The notes under the pieces are model-generated. The model had not been told where the DNA came from. It saw nothing but the letters and a program-made list of their open reading frames with translations, and made no database searches. From UBA9630 sp037137555 (GTDB taxonomy: Bacteria > Patescibacteriota > Minisyncoccia > Moranbacterales > UBA2206), in the NCBI GenBank assembly GCA_037137555.1, contig JBAXKA010000060.1:1-5290 (forward strand): a stretch of 5,290 bases of DNA, given 5' to 3'. Shown one piece after another: positions 1 to 3,701 of this stretch. Positions within the stretch are counted from its first letter, which is position 1. The number at the start of each line of letters is the position of its first letter. A program made the translations under genes and the position numbers.

Positions 1-57
1 TATTATTCAAACAACGAAAATTAGTGCGAGACTTCAGATGATGCCGATACGTTATCG
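1..57 (+). repeat. attC-like element 0, right half only
   Basis: This is the end of the attC-like site of a cassette that lies to the left of the window. The L' box CAGATGATGCCG is at 35-46, a short ATAC spacer follows, and the R' core GTTATCG is at 51-57. The box matches those of the complete elements at 623-634 and 2224-2234. The inferred crossover is between G51 and T52. The left half, including the R'' core and first hairpin, is outside the window. Confidence 0.65.
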
Positions 58-74
58 GAAATAAATTAAAAACC
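51..74 (+). repeat. Cassette 1 left terminal inverted-repeat arm
   Basis: 24 bases that pair with 501-524, matching at 22 of 24 positions. The two mismatches are the third and fourth bases of the GAAATA hexamer (58-63), which faces TACATC on the other side. Beyond the core the shared part runs through TAAATTAAAAACC. Confidence 0.75.
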
Positions 75-83
75 TTACCAAAT

Positions 84-509
84 ATGAAGAGATTAAAATG
101 TAATGTGGGCGAATATGGTATTGTCGTAAATCAACGGGGAGAATTTTTGATTTTAAAATTGGCGGCTAGTAATAAGTATCCGAAAGAAACTTGGATGCTA
201 CCGGGCGGCCGGCTAAACATCGATGACCAACCTGGGCAAGGTCTTCAGCGTGAGATCAAGGAAGAAACTGGTCTAAATGTAAAAGTTATAAGTCCGTGCC
301 ATGTCGCAAGATGGGGGTCGGAGAAGCCGCCAAAGTATGGGGTATTTTTTCTATGTAAATTGACTGGCAAGCAAATTGTAAAAATTAGCCAGGAACATAT
401 TGAAAGTAAATGGATAAAATTTAACGACATAGAAAAAATCCCCTGGCACAGGACAATAAGTAAGATTGCCGCCCAAAAATCAAAAATTCTCCTGGCGAAG
501 GGTTTTTAA
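84..509 (+). CDS. NUDIX family hydrolase
   Basis: 141 residues, a usual length for a single-domain NUDIX pyrophosphohydrolase. These are soluble enzymes that cleave nucleoside diphosphates linked to another moiety, using Mg2+ held by the NUDIX helix. The motif is at residues 42-64: G42, then R56-E57-I58-K59-E60-E61-T62-G63-L64, in the canonical GX5EX7REUXEEXGU spacing. The first Glu of the consensus is Asp48 here, while the metal-binding core REIKEE is intact. WMLPGG before the motif is also typical. The substrate cannot be read from the sequence; the family includes (d)NTP-cleaning, nucleotide-sugar and mRNA-decapping types. The ATG at 84 is the first in frame after the cassette start and lacks a clear Shine-Dalgarno site. 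The stop codon (507-509) lies inside the right terminal-repeat arm. It is the only gene of cassette 1. Confidence 0.9.
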   Translation: MKRLKCNVGEYGIVVNQRGEFLILKLAASNKYPKETWMLPGGRLNIDDQPGQGLQREIKEETGLNVKVISPCHVARWGSEKPPKYGVFFLCKLTGKQIVKISQEHIESKWIKFNDIEKIPWHRTISKIAAQKSKILLAKGF

Positions 510-524
510 TTTACATCCGATAAC
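501..524 (+). repeat. Cassette 1 right terminal inverted-repeat arm
   Basis: Reverse complement of 51-74 at 22 of 24 positions. It contains the last codons and TAA of the NUDIX gene, then TACATC at 513-518 overlapping the R'' core CCGATAAC (517-524). The repeat is private to this cassette except for the hexamer. Confidence 0.75.
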
Positions 525-645
525 ACGGCATATCCGGTTCAGGAATTTTTCACATTTATAGTACAAGGTAAGAAAAATTCCTTCTCCCAAATTTTTGTTC
601 CGCTATCGCTACACAAAAACTTCGGATGATGCCGATACGTTCAAC
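517..645 (+). repeat. attC-like element 1
   Basis: Order: R'' core CCGATAAC (517-524); L'' box CGGCATATCCG (526-536); hairpin I with an 11-bp perfect stem (541-551 with 572-582); linker with CCCAAATTT; hairpin II (589-598 with 613-622, nine of ten pairs, loop of 14); L' box CGGATGATGCCG (623-634); R' core GTTCAAC (639-645). L' pairs with L'' except for one extra base on the L' side. The spacer between box and core is 1 base on the left and 4 on the right. The core mismatch across the site is expected, because R' belongs to the next cassette. Confidence 0.7.
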
Positions 646-665
646 GAAATATTATTCAAAATTTT
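639..665 (+). repeat. Cassette 2 left terminal inverted-repeat arm
   Basis: 27 bases pairing with 1204-1230 at 25 of 27 positions. The only mismatches are the same two positions in the GAAATA hexamer (646-651) as in cassette 1. The private part reads TATTATTCAAAATTTT. The first ATG of the gene (666) begins at the next base. Confidence 0.78.
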
Positions 666-1217
666 ATGGAAGGAGAAATGCATTTTTTCCCAAAACTAGA
701 ACAAAAGGAAATTACACGATATGAGCATCGTGTTGATTTTAACCAAGCACGCTTTGGCGAAGAAGAAATAGACCCGAAAATTATAGAGAACTGGACAAAG
801 GGAAGACGCTGTGGCTGGTTACCGAGGGCAATAAATGATTGGTGGCATGATATTTGCAAGGAAAATAAGTTTAAGGCAAATGAGAGACGAAAATTTGATA
901 AATCACACGATTGTTTATTGGAGTTGGGAAAAAATGCATTTGAATATTCTGGGGGTGGCGAAATAAAAGTTATTTTTGAACCCAAAAAAATAATAATTAC
1001 CGTTTCCGATAACGGGAGTGGATTTGATGATAACCCAAATAGCATCATGGTTGAACATCATGGACTTTATTTTGTAAATAAATATGCTGACGAGCTTATT
1101 ATTGAAACGAATGGGAAAAAGTATTCAAAAGTAAGAGGTAGTGCCAGTTTACTTGAAATATCGGAAACGGATATAATGAATGGTTCAAAAATAACTTTTA
1201 TTAAAAATTTTGAATAA
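666..1217 (+). CDS. GHKL/HATPase-fold ATP-binding protein (anti-sigma/RsbW-like)
   Basis: 183 residues. The C-terminal half has the Bergerat ATP-binding fold. The N box has E86, N90 and A91 (ELGKNAFEY). The G1 box is D115-N-G117-S-G119 (VSDNGSGFD). A G2-like HGLYFVNKYAD is at 132-142, and GSKITFI near the C terminus resembles the last motif. There is no dimerisation/phospho-acceptor His domain and no membrane segment, so it is not a complete sensor kinase. Stand-alone domains of this type act as anti-sigma-factor kinases or as ATPase modules beside a partner. The first 70 residues, rich in Trp and charge, match nothing I recognise. The start is uncertain: ATG 666 abuts the repeat arm, while ATG 678 has AAGGAG only two bases upstream, closer than usual. 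No partner sigma or STAS gene is visible. Confidence 0.8.
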   Translation: MEGEMHFFPKLEQKEITRYEHRVDFNQARFGEEEIDPKIIENWTKGRRCGWLPRAINDWWHDICKENKFKANERRKFDKSHDCLLELGKNAFEYSGGGEIKVIFEPKKIIITVSDNGSGFDDNPNSIMVEHHGLYFVNKYADELIIETNGKKYSKVRGSASLLEISETDIMNGSKITFIKNFE

Positions 1218-1230
1218 TACATCGTTGAAC
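1204..1230 (+). repeat. Cassette 2 right terminal inverted-repeat arm
   Basis: Reverse complement of 639-665 at 25 of 27 positions. It encodes the last residues and the TAA stop (1215-1217) of the cassette 2 gene, then TACATC (1219-1224) and the core CGTTGAAC (1223-1230). Confidence 0.78.
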
Positions 1231-1351
1231 AACTCATATCTGGCTCAAGAAATTGGCACTTTCAATATTTCAGATGAAAGCCAATTTCTTTCGGCCCAAA
1301 TTTTTGTGCAATTACATTGCGCAAAAACTTCAGATATGAGTAACGTTAGCT
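1223..1351 (+). repeat. attC-like element 2
   Basis: R'' core CGTTGAAC (1223-1230); L'' CTCATATCTG (1233-1242); hairpin I with an 11-bp perfect stem (1247-1257 with 1280-1290), prolonged past a 2-base bulge by TTTCA/TGAAA (1260-1264 with 1275-1279); linker GGCCCAAATTT; hairpin II (1298-1311 with 1317-1330, 12 of 14 identical to the reverse complement, 5-base loop); L' CAGATATGAG (1331-1340); spacer TAAC; R' core GTTAGCT (1345-1351). Unlike the other two complete elements, L'' and L' pair perfectly over ten bases with no extra base. Confidence 0.7.
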
Positions 1352-1402
1352 GAAATAGTCAAAAATCTCTCTCAATTTATATTTTAATTTTTTGGCAATT
1401 TT
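1345..1402 (+). repeat. Cassette 3 left terminal inverted-repeat arm
   Basis: A discontinuous arm that pairs with 1994-2055. The outer block is TAGTCAAAAATCTCT (1356-1370, perfect with 2030-2044). The inner block is TTTAATTTTTTGGCAATTTT (1383-1402, perfect 20 bp with 1994-2013). Between them the two sides differ in sequence and length. GAAATA (1352-1357) faces TACATC as in the other cassettes. Confidence 0.75.
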
Positions 1403-1456
1403 CCGGGTCGAAATAACTCAATTTATAGAGAAGTTTAATTTTTAACAAACAACATT

Positions 1457-1990
1457 ATGAAAAAAATCGTAACATTAGGCGCCCTGTCCCTGGGAATTTT
1501 GTTCTTGGCTGGATGTGGTCAACAACCAGTGAGTCAAACACAACTGACAACTCCTGCGCCTGTCGCGCAACAAAAGGAGCAACCAATAACTACACCAGCA
1601 ACCCAAACAGCTGTGCCAACTGAAACATTGAATTATTGTGGCAAGTCTTTTGTTGCTGAAAAAGTGGAAATTAGCGGGGTGAGTGTTATAAATAGGTTGA
1701 TGCAACTTGCAATTGCTAAGGATAAAGATAGTTGTATTAACTTTGAGCAATTCAAAAATATCGCGGCAGTAAAAAAGACTGATGGAGGCAGTACAATTAT
1801 TACGCTTTACGAAAAAGAAGCCCTCACTGATTCTGACAAGCAATTACCGATTGACAAGCAACTGGAAAAGATAAATAGTGGCAATGTCGATCCTGCGATA
1901 ATTGTTGAGTTCGAAATTCAAGCAGATTCATCAGTCTATTCAATAAGTGCAATGGGTGGCCCAAACACTCTATTGGGAAAACTCAAATAG
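1457..1990 (+). CDS. Putative lipoprotein of unknown function
   Basis: 177 residues. The N terminus is a classic lipoprotein signal: MKK, a hydrophobic stretch at 4-16, and lipobox L17-A18-G19-C20. Cys20 should be lipid-modified and the mature protein anchored on the outer face of the membrane. Residues 21-57 form a low-complexity Gln/Thr/Pro/Ala linker. The mature domain (about 58-177) has two Cys (61 and 93) that could form a disulphide. I do not recognise its fold. The ATG at 1457 is the only start that yields the signal peptide, and no Shine-Dalgarno site is seen before it. The TAG stop falls just before the right inverted-repeat arm. As a cassette cargo it fits the common pattern of small secreted or surface proteins of unknown role. 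Confidence 0.85.
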   Translation: MKKIVTLGALSLGILFLAGCGQQPVSQTQLTTPAPVAQQKEQPITTPATQTAVPTETLNYCGKSFVAEKVEISGVSVINRLMQLAIAKDKDSCINFEQFKNIAAVKKTDGGSTIITLYEKEALTDSDKQLPIDKQLEKINSGNVDPAIIVEFEIQADSSVYSISAMGGPNTLLGKLK

Positions 1991-1993
1991 AGT

Positions 1994-2055
1994 AAAATTG
2001 CCAAAAAATTAAATTTCTTTTATAAGGAAAGAGATTTTTGACTACATCCGATAAC
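1994..2055 (+). repeat. Cassette 3 right terminal inverted-repeat arm
   Basis: Mirror of 1345-1402: the inner 20-bp block is at 1994-2013 and the outer 15-bp block at 2030-2044. Then come TACATC (2044-2049) and the core CCGATAAC (2048-2055). The arm starts four bases after the lipoprotein stop codon. Confidence 0.75.
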
Positions 2056-2246
2056 AACGCATATCTGGCTACAGGAAAATCACTCAAGTATATATTCAAA
2101 GGATGTGATTTTCCCTCCGCCCAAATTTTCATCCCTTAGTCCGATGAAAGTTTAGGCGAAGATAATCAAACAAAACATTGTCTGAAATAAAAAGTTTATC
2201 CTGCTAAGTCGGGATGAAAACTTCAGATGATGCGTAAACGTTAGGC
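2048..2246 (+). repeat. attC-like element 3, enlarged
   Basis: R'' core CCGATAAC (2048-2055); L'' CGCATATCTG (2058-2067); hairpin I with a 10-bp perfect stem (2074-2083 with 2105-2114); linker with CCCAAATTT; hairpin II foot AAATTTTCATCCC (2123-2135) with GGGATGAAAACTT (2211-2223, 12 of 13); L' CAGATGATGCG (2224-2234) with one extra base against L''; R' core GTTAGGC (2240-2246), a perfect GTTRRRY. The element is about 70 bases longer than its neighbours. The surplus sits wholly at the tip of hairpin II (2136-2210). It is the last recognisable site of the array. Confidence 0.68.
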
Positions 2247-2296
2247 GAAATAAATTTCAATTTTAGCTACGTTCTTATTCTAGCCAGATAAGTTTA

Positions 2297-2341
2297 TATA
2301 CATTGCTTGACATAATGTATACAAACTAGTATGTTTTGTAT
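2297..2341 (+). promoter_or_regulatory. Sigma70-like promoter embedded in two dyads
   Basis: A consensus -35 TTGACA (2307-2312) is followed by a 17-base spacer and TATGTT (2330-2335, four of six to TATAAT). The -35 lies in the loop of the inverted repeat TATACATT/AATGTATA (2297-2304 with 2314-2321). The -10 lies between ATACAAA and TTTGTAT (2319-2325 with 2335-2341). Such paired dyads over a promoter suggest a repressor-bound operator, but no regulator gene is adjacent. The transcript would run rightward into 2342 onward, where only a 15-codon ORF (ATG at 2369) and a transposase remnant are found. Confidence 0.5.
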
Positions 2342-2452
2342 CTATTATAAATTAGACGCAAACAAACTATGCGACCACAAACTGGTGATAAAGTTAGTGC
2401 GATGACGGTTTTGTAAAAAAATAAACAGCGACAAGGATCGACATAAAAATAA

Positions 2453-2530
2453 TTTGCACGAAAAGATAAATTTATTATCATACCAAATCATATTCACGTG
2501 ATTTTGATGATTAAAAATATAACCCCGTAA
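2453..2530 (+). pseudogene. REP-associated Y1/HUH transposase (RAYT) remnant
   Basis: The frame ending at TAA 2528-2530 encodes DKFIIIPNHIHVILMIKN from 2465. A hydrophobic strand followed by PNHxH is the signature HUH (His-hydrophobic-His) metal site of IS200-like and REP-associated tyrosine transposases. These nick and rejoin single-stranded DNA at hairpins. A complete member has well over 100 residues; here the frame is open for only about 25 codons and has no upstream domain and no downstream catalytic Tyr. The piece IICTKR in another frame just upstream (2449-2466) loosely resembles the family's VTICTKNR-type motif, suggesting an internal deletion plus frameshift. A REP-like palindrome follows four bases later, which supports the call. 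Confidence 0.55.
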
Positions 2531-2533
2531 TTA

Positions 2534-2559
2534 TAGGGAACAGGCATGCCTGTTCCCTA
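2534..2559. repeat. REP-like perfect 26-bp palindrome with GTAG foot
   Basis: TAGGGAACAGGCA is followed directly by its exact reverse complement TGCCTGTTCCCTA, with no spacer. Read on the minus strand it begins GTAGGGAACAGG. GTAG at the hairpin foot is the tetranucleotide known from REP elements recognised by RAYT transposases. It lies immediately after the RAYT remnant, as expected for such a pair. Because the dyad is GC-rich in AT-rich surroundings it would fold firmly in single-stranded DNA or RNA. Confidence 0.7.
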
Positions 2560-2683
2560 CAATCCCAATCCCAACAAAATCGACAATATCAAAAAAGCAT
2601 TGAAATTAACCGAGGTAAAAAAATTAAACGATTCTTATTTAAATTTAAACTACGATGTCATCAATGACACCGAAATCGATTGA
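2546..2683 (+). CDS. Small ORF of unknown function starting in the palindrome
   Basis: 45 codons ending at TGA 2681-2683. The product begins MPVPYNPNPNKIDN and continues with Lys/Leu- and Asn/Asp-rich sequence. Codon use is sensible and the frame is open to its end. It converges on parB, with 40 bases between the stop codons. The ATG (2546-2548) lies in the middle of the REP-like palindrome, so the start would be buried in a hairpin. AGGGAA upstream could act as a ribosome site but is in the same stem. In frame, TAG at 2534-2536 closes it upstream. It may be a genuine small gene or the 3' end of a gene interrupted by the palindrome. I do not recognise the product. Confidence 0.3.
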   Translation: MPVPYNPNPNKIDNIKKALKLTEVKKLNDSYLNLNYDVINDTEID

Positions 2684-2723
2684 TTTTTAAATACACAAAG
2701 TTTTTTGGTCTGCCATTAAGTTT

Positions 2724-3686
2724 CTATTTTCCAATCCTTTCAATATTCTCCGCGATATTATGCAATTCTTCTTCAGAATAAAATTCAATCACAATTTTTC
2801 CTCCAGCACCAGACTTTTGTAATTTAACTTTTGTATTTAATGCTTGGGACAAATTATCTTCCAGTGCTTTTTGTTCCGGATCAACACTTACAATACGACT
2901 ATGTGTTCGCACTGAAATTTCTTTTGTTTTATTTTCTGCCTGACGAACAGTTAGCCCGCCTTTCAAAATTAATTCAAAAAAGGCTTTTTGTTTCTCTGGA
3001 TTTTCAATTGCCAAAATTGCTTTAGCATGACCTTCTGTGATTTTATTTTCCATTAAGGCTTTTTGAATTTCTACTGGCAAATTTAATATTCGCAATTTAT
3101 TGGCAAATGTACTGCGACTTTTTCCCAGCTTTTGTGCTGCCGCTTCTTGATTTAAATCAAAATCATCCATTAGCTTTTGATATGACTTAGCTTCTTCCAC
3201 TGGATTCAAATCATGTCTTTGAATATTTTCAATAATAGCTAGCTCTAGTTTTTGCTGTTCAGTCACATTGTGTACAACCACAGGCACCTTAGAAAGTCCG
3301 GCTAATTTTGCTGCTTGAAAACGCCGTTCACCTGCAATAATCTCAAAACTTTCATCGGCTTTTTTGCTCACGACAATTGGCTGAATAATTCCATGCTCTT
3401 TAATAGAATCAGCTAATTCTTGCAATTTAATCTCATCAAAATAAAAACGCGGTTGATGTGGATTCGGCGAAATTTTAGCAATCTCAATTTCATTATTTTC
3501 CAAAAGTTTTGGAATAGTTGTTGTGATTGCATTGCTAGAAATTTTTTCAGCTTGAGTGCCGAAATAATTAAAATCCTCTTCTGGTTTAGTTATTTTTCCA
3601 TTCGTCTCATCAACGCTAATGCTAGCTGGTTTTCTTTGTGGGATCAGTGATGATAATCCCCGACCAAGTCCATAATTTTGTGCCAT
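2724..3686 (-). CDS. parB: Chromosome-partition protein ParB
   Basis: 320 residues, a normal ParB/Spo0J length. The N-terminal GLGRGLSSLIP (6-16) is the conserved peptide that stimulates ParA ATPase. The CTP-binding/ParB-N domain covers about 66-165: the box KISPNPHQPR (71-80), AGERRFQAA (118-126) with the GERR motif, and ENIQRHDLNPVEEA (153-166). A helix-turn-helix for parS DNA is at about 176-200 (AAAQKLGKSRSTFANKLRIL). The C-terminal dimerisation segment is roughly 265-320. Known role: ParB loads on parS near the origin, spreads as a CTP-dependent clamp and is moved by ParA during chromosome segregation. It lies 15 bases after parA on the same strand, evidently co-transcribed. No clear Shine-Dalgarno site precedes its ATG, and no strong terminator was found after it. 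Confidence 0.96.
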   Translation of the reverse strand: MAQNYGLGRGLSSLIPQRKPASISVDETNGKITKPEEDFNYFGTQAEKISSNAITTTIPKLLENNEIEIAKISPNPHQPRFYFDEIKLQELADSIKEHGIIQPIVVSKKADESFEIIAGERRFQAAKLAGLSKVPVVVHNVTEQQKLELAIIENIQRHDLNPVEEAKSYQKLMDDFDLNQEAAAQKLGKSRSTFANKLRILNLPVEIQKALMENKITEGHAKAILAIENPEKQKAFFELILKGGLTVRQAENKTKEISVRTHSRIVSVDPEQKALEDNLSQALNTKVKLQKSGAGGKIVIEFYSEEELHNIAENIERIGK

Positions 3687-3701
3687 AATTTTATTTTTAA
3701 T

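Larger units (their letters stand above)
52..639 (+). mobile_element. Gene cassette 1 (NUDIX hydrolase)
   Basis: A 588-base unit from the TT after G51 to G639. It holds one ORF (84-509) and its attC-like element. The first bases, GTTATCGG at 51-58 counting the shared G, are the exact reverse complement of CCGATAAC at 517-524. Both ends therefore belong to the same circularisable unit. The ORF fills nearly all the space between the terminal arms, as in ordinary one-gene cassettes. No promoter is seen in the 32 bases before the gene, so expression probably depends on read-through from the left. Confidence 0.7.
640..1345 (+). mobile_element. Gene cassette 2 (GHKL ATPase-fold protein)
   Basis: A 706-base unit from the TT after G639 to G1345. 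Its start GTTCAACG (639-646) is the exact reverse complement of CGTTGAAC at 1223-1230. It has a single ORF with a start codon directly after the left repeat arm and a stop codon inside the right one. No internal promoter is recognisable. Confidence 0.7.
1346..2240 (+). mobile_element. Gene cassette 3 (lipoprotein)
   Basis: An 895-base unit from the TT after G1345 to G2240 with one ORF (1457-1990). Unlike cassettes 1 and 2, its start GTTAGCTG and its R'' core CCGATAAC (2048-2055) are not fully complementary. The R'' core is instead identical to that of cassette 1. Outside the core the ends pair well (see the repeat arms), so they probably belong together and the core has diverged or been exchanged. 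The untranslated 5' part is about 110 bases, longer than in the other cassettes. CTCAATTTATA occurs twice in it, near 1370 and 1415. Confidence 0.65.
1..2246 (+). mobile_element. Integron-like gene cassette array (three complete units, right-hand end)
   Basis: Four related junctions lie at 51, 639, 1345 and 2240. Each reads GTT plus four variable bases plus GAAATA, and each is preceded by a conserved box close to CTTCAGATGATGC. Between consecutive junctions lies one plus-strand ORF followed by an attC-like hairpin element. In cassettes 1 and 2 the first eight bases of the unit are the exact reverse complement of the start of that unit's own hairpin element (51-58 with 517-524, and 639-646 with 1223-1230). 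This is the hallmark of a cassette that passes through a circular form and is cut G|TT. The array continues to the left of the window and ends at 2246. No integrase gene or attI is visible. The integron-like reading is an inference from architecture; a different tyrosine-recombinase system is possible. Confidence 0.75.

Noticed and set aside
1..2246. CRISPR or simple direct-repeat array
   Set aside because: The repeats are 600-900 bases apart, share structure more than sequence, and enclose complete genes rather than short spacers.
2369..2416. A 15-codon plus-strand ORF (MRPQTGDKVSAMTVL) behind the promoter
   Set aside because: Too short to support as a gene and without a ribosome site. It is mentioned only as what follows the promoter.
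2399..2464. A short minus-strand frame with a hydrophobic stretch (FMSILVAVYFF)
   Set aside because: It has about 21 codons from a GTG, no ribosome site, and overlaps the plus-strand promoter transcript and transposase relic. AT-rich DNA gives such frames by chance.
2487..2508. A 22-base imperfect palindrome around CACGTG near parB, at first taken as a parS site
   Set aside because: Only the central hexamer and about three flanking bases agree with the usual parS consensus. The CAC GTG falls in the His-Val codons of the PNHIHV motif of the transposase remnant, which explains it.
2590..2620. A missing end for a fourth cassette (GCATTGAAATTAACC resembles the complement of the start at 2247-2267)
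   Set aside because: There is no TACATC, no AAC core and no L box after it, and the match covers only about ten bases.
2654..2670. Hairpin TGTCA-TCAA-TGACA as terminator for parAB
   Set aside because: The stem is only five pairs and no T-run follows on the minus strand.
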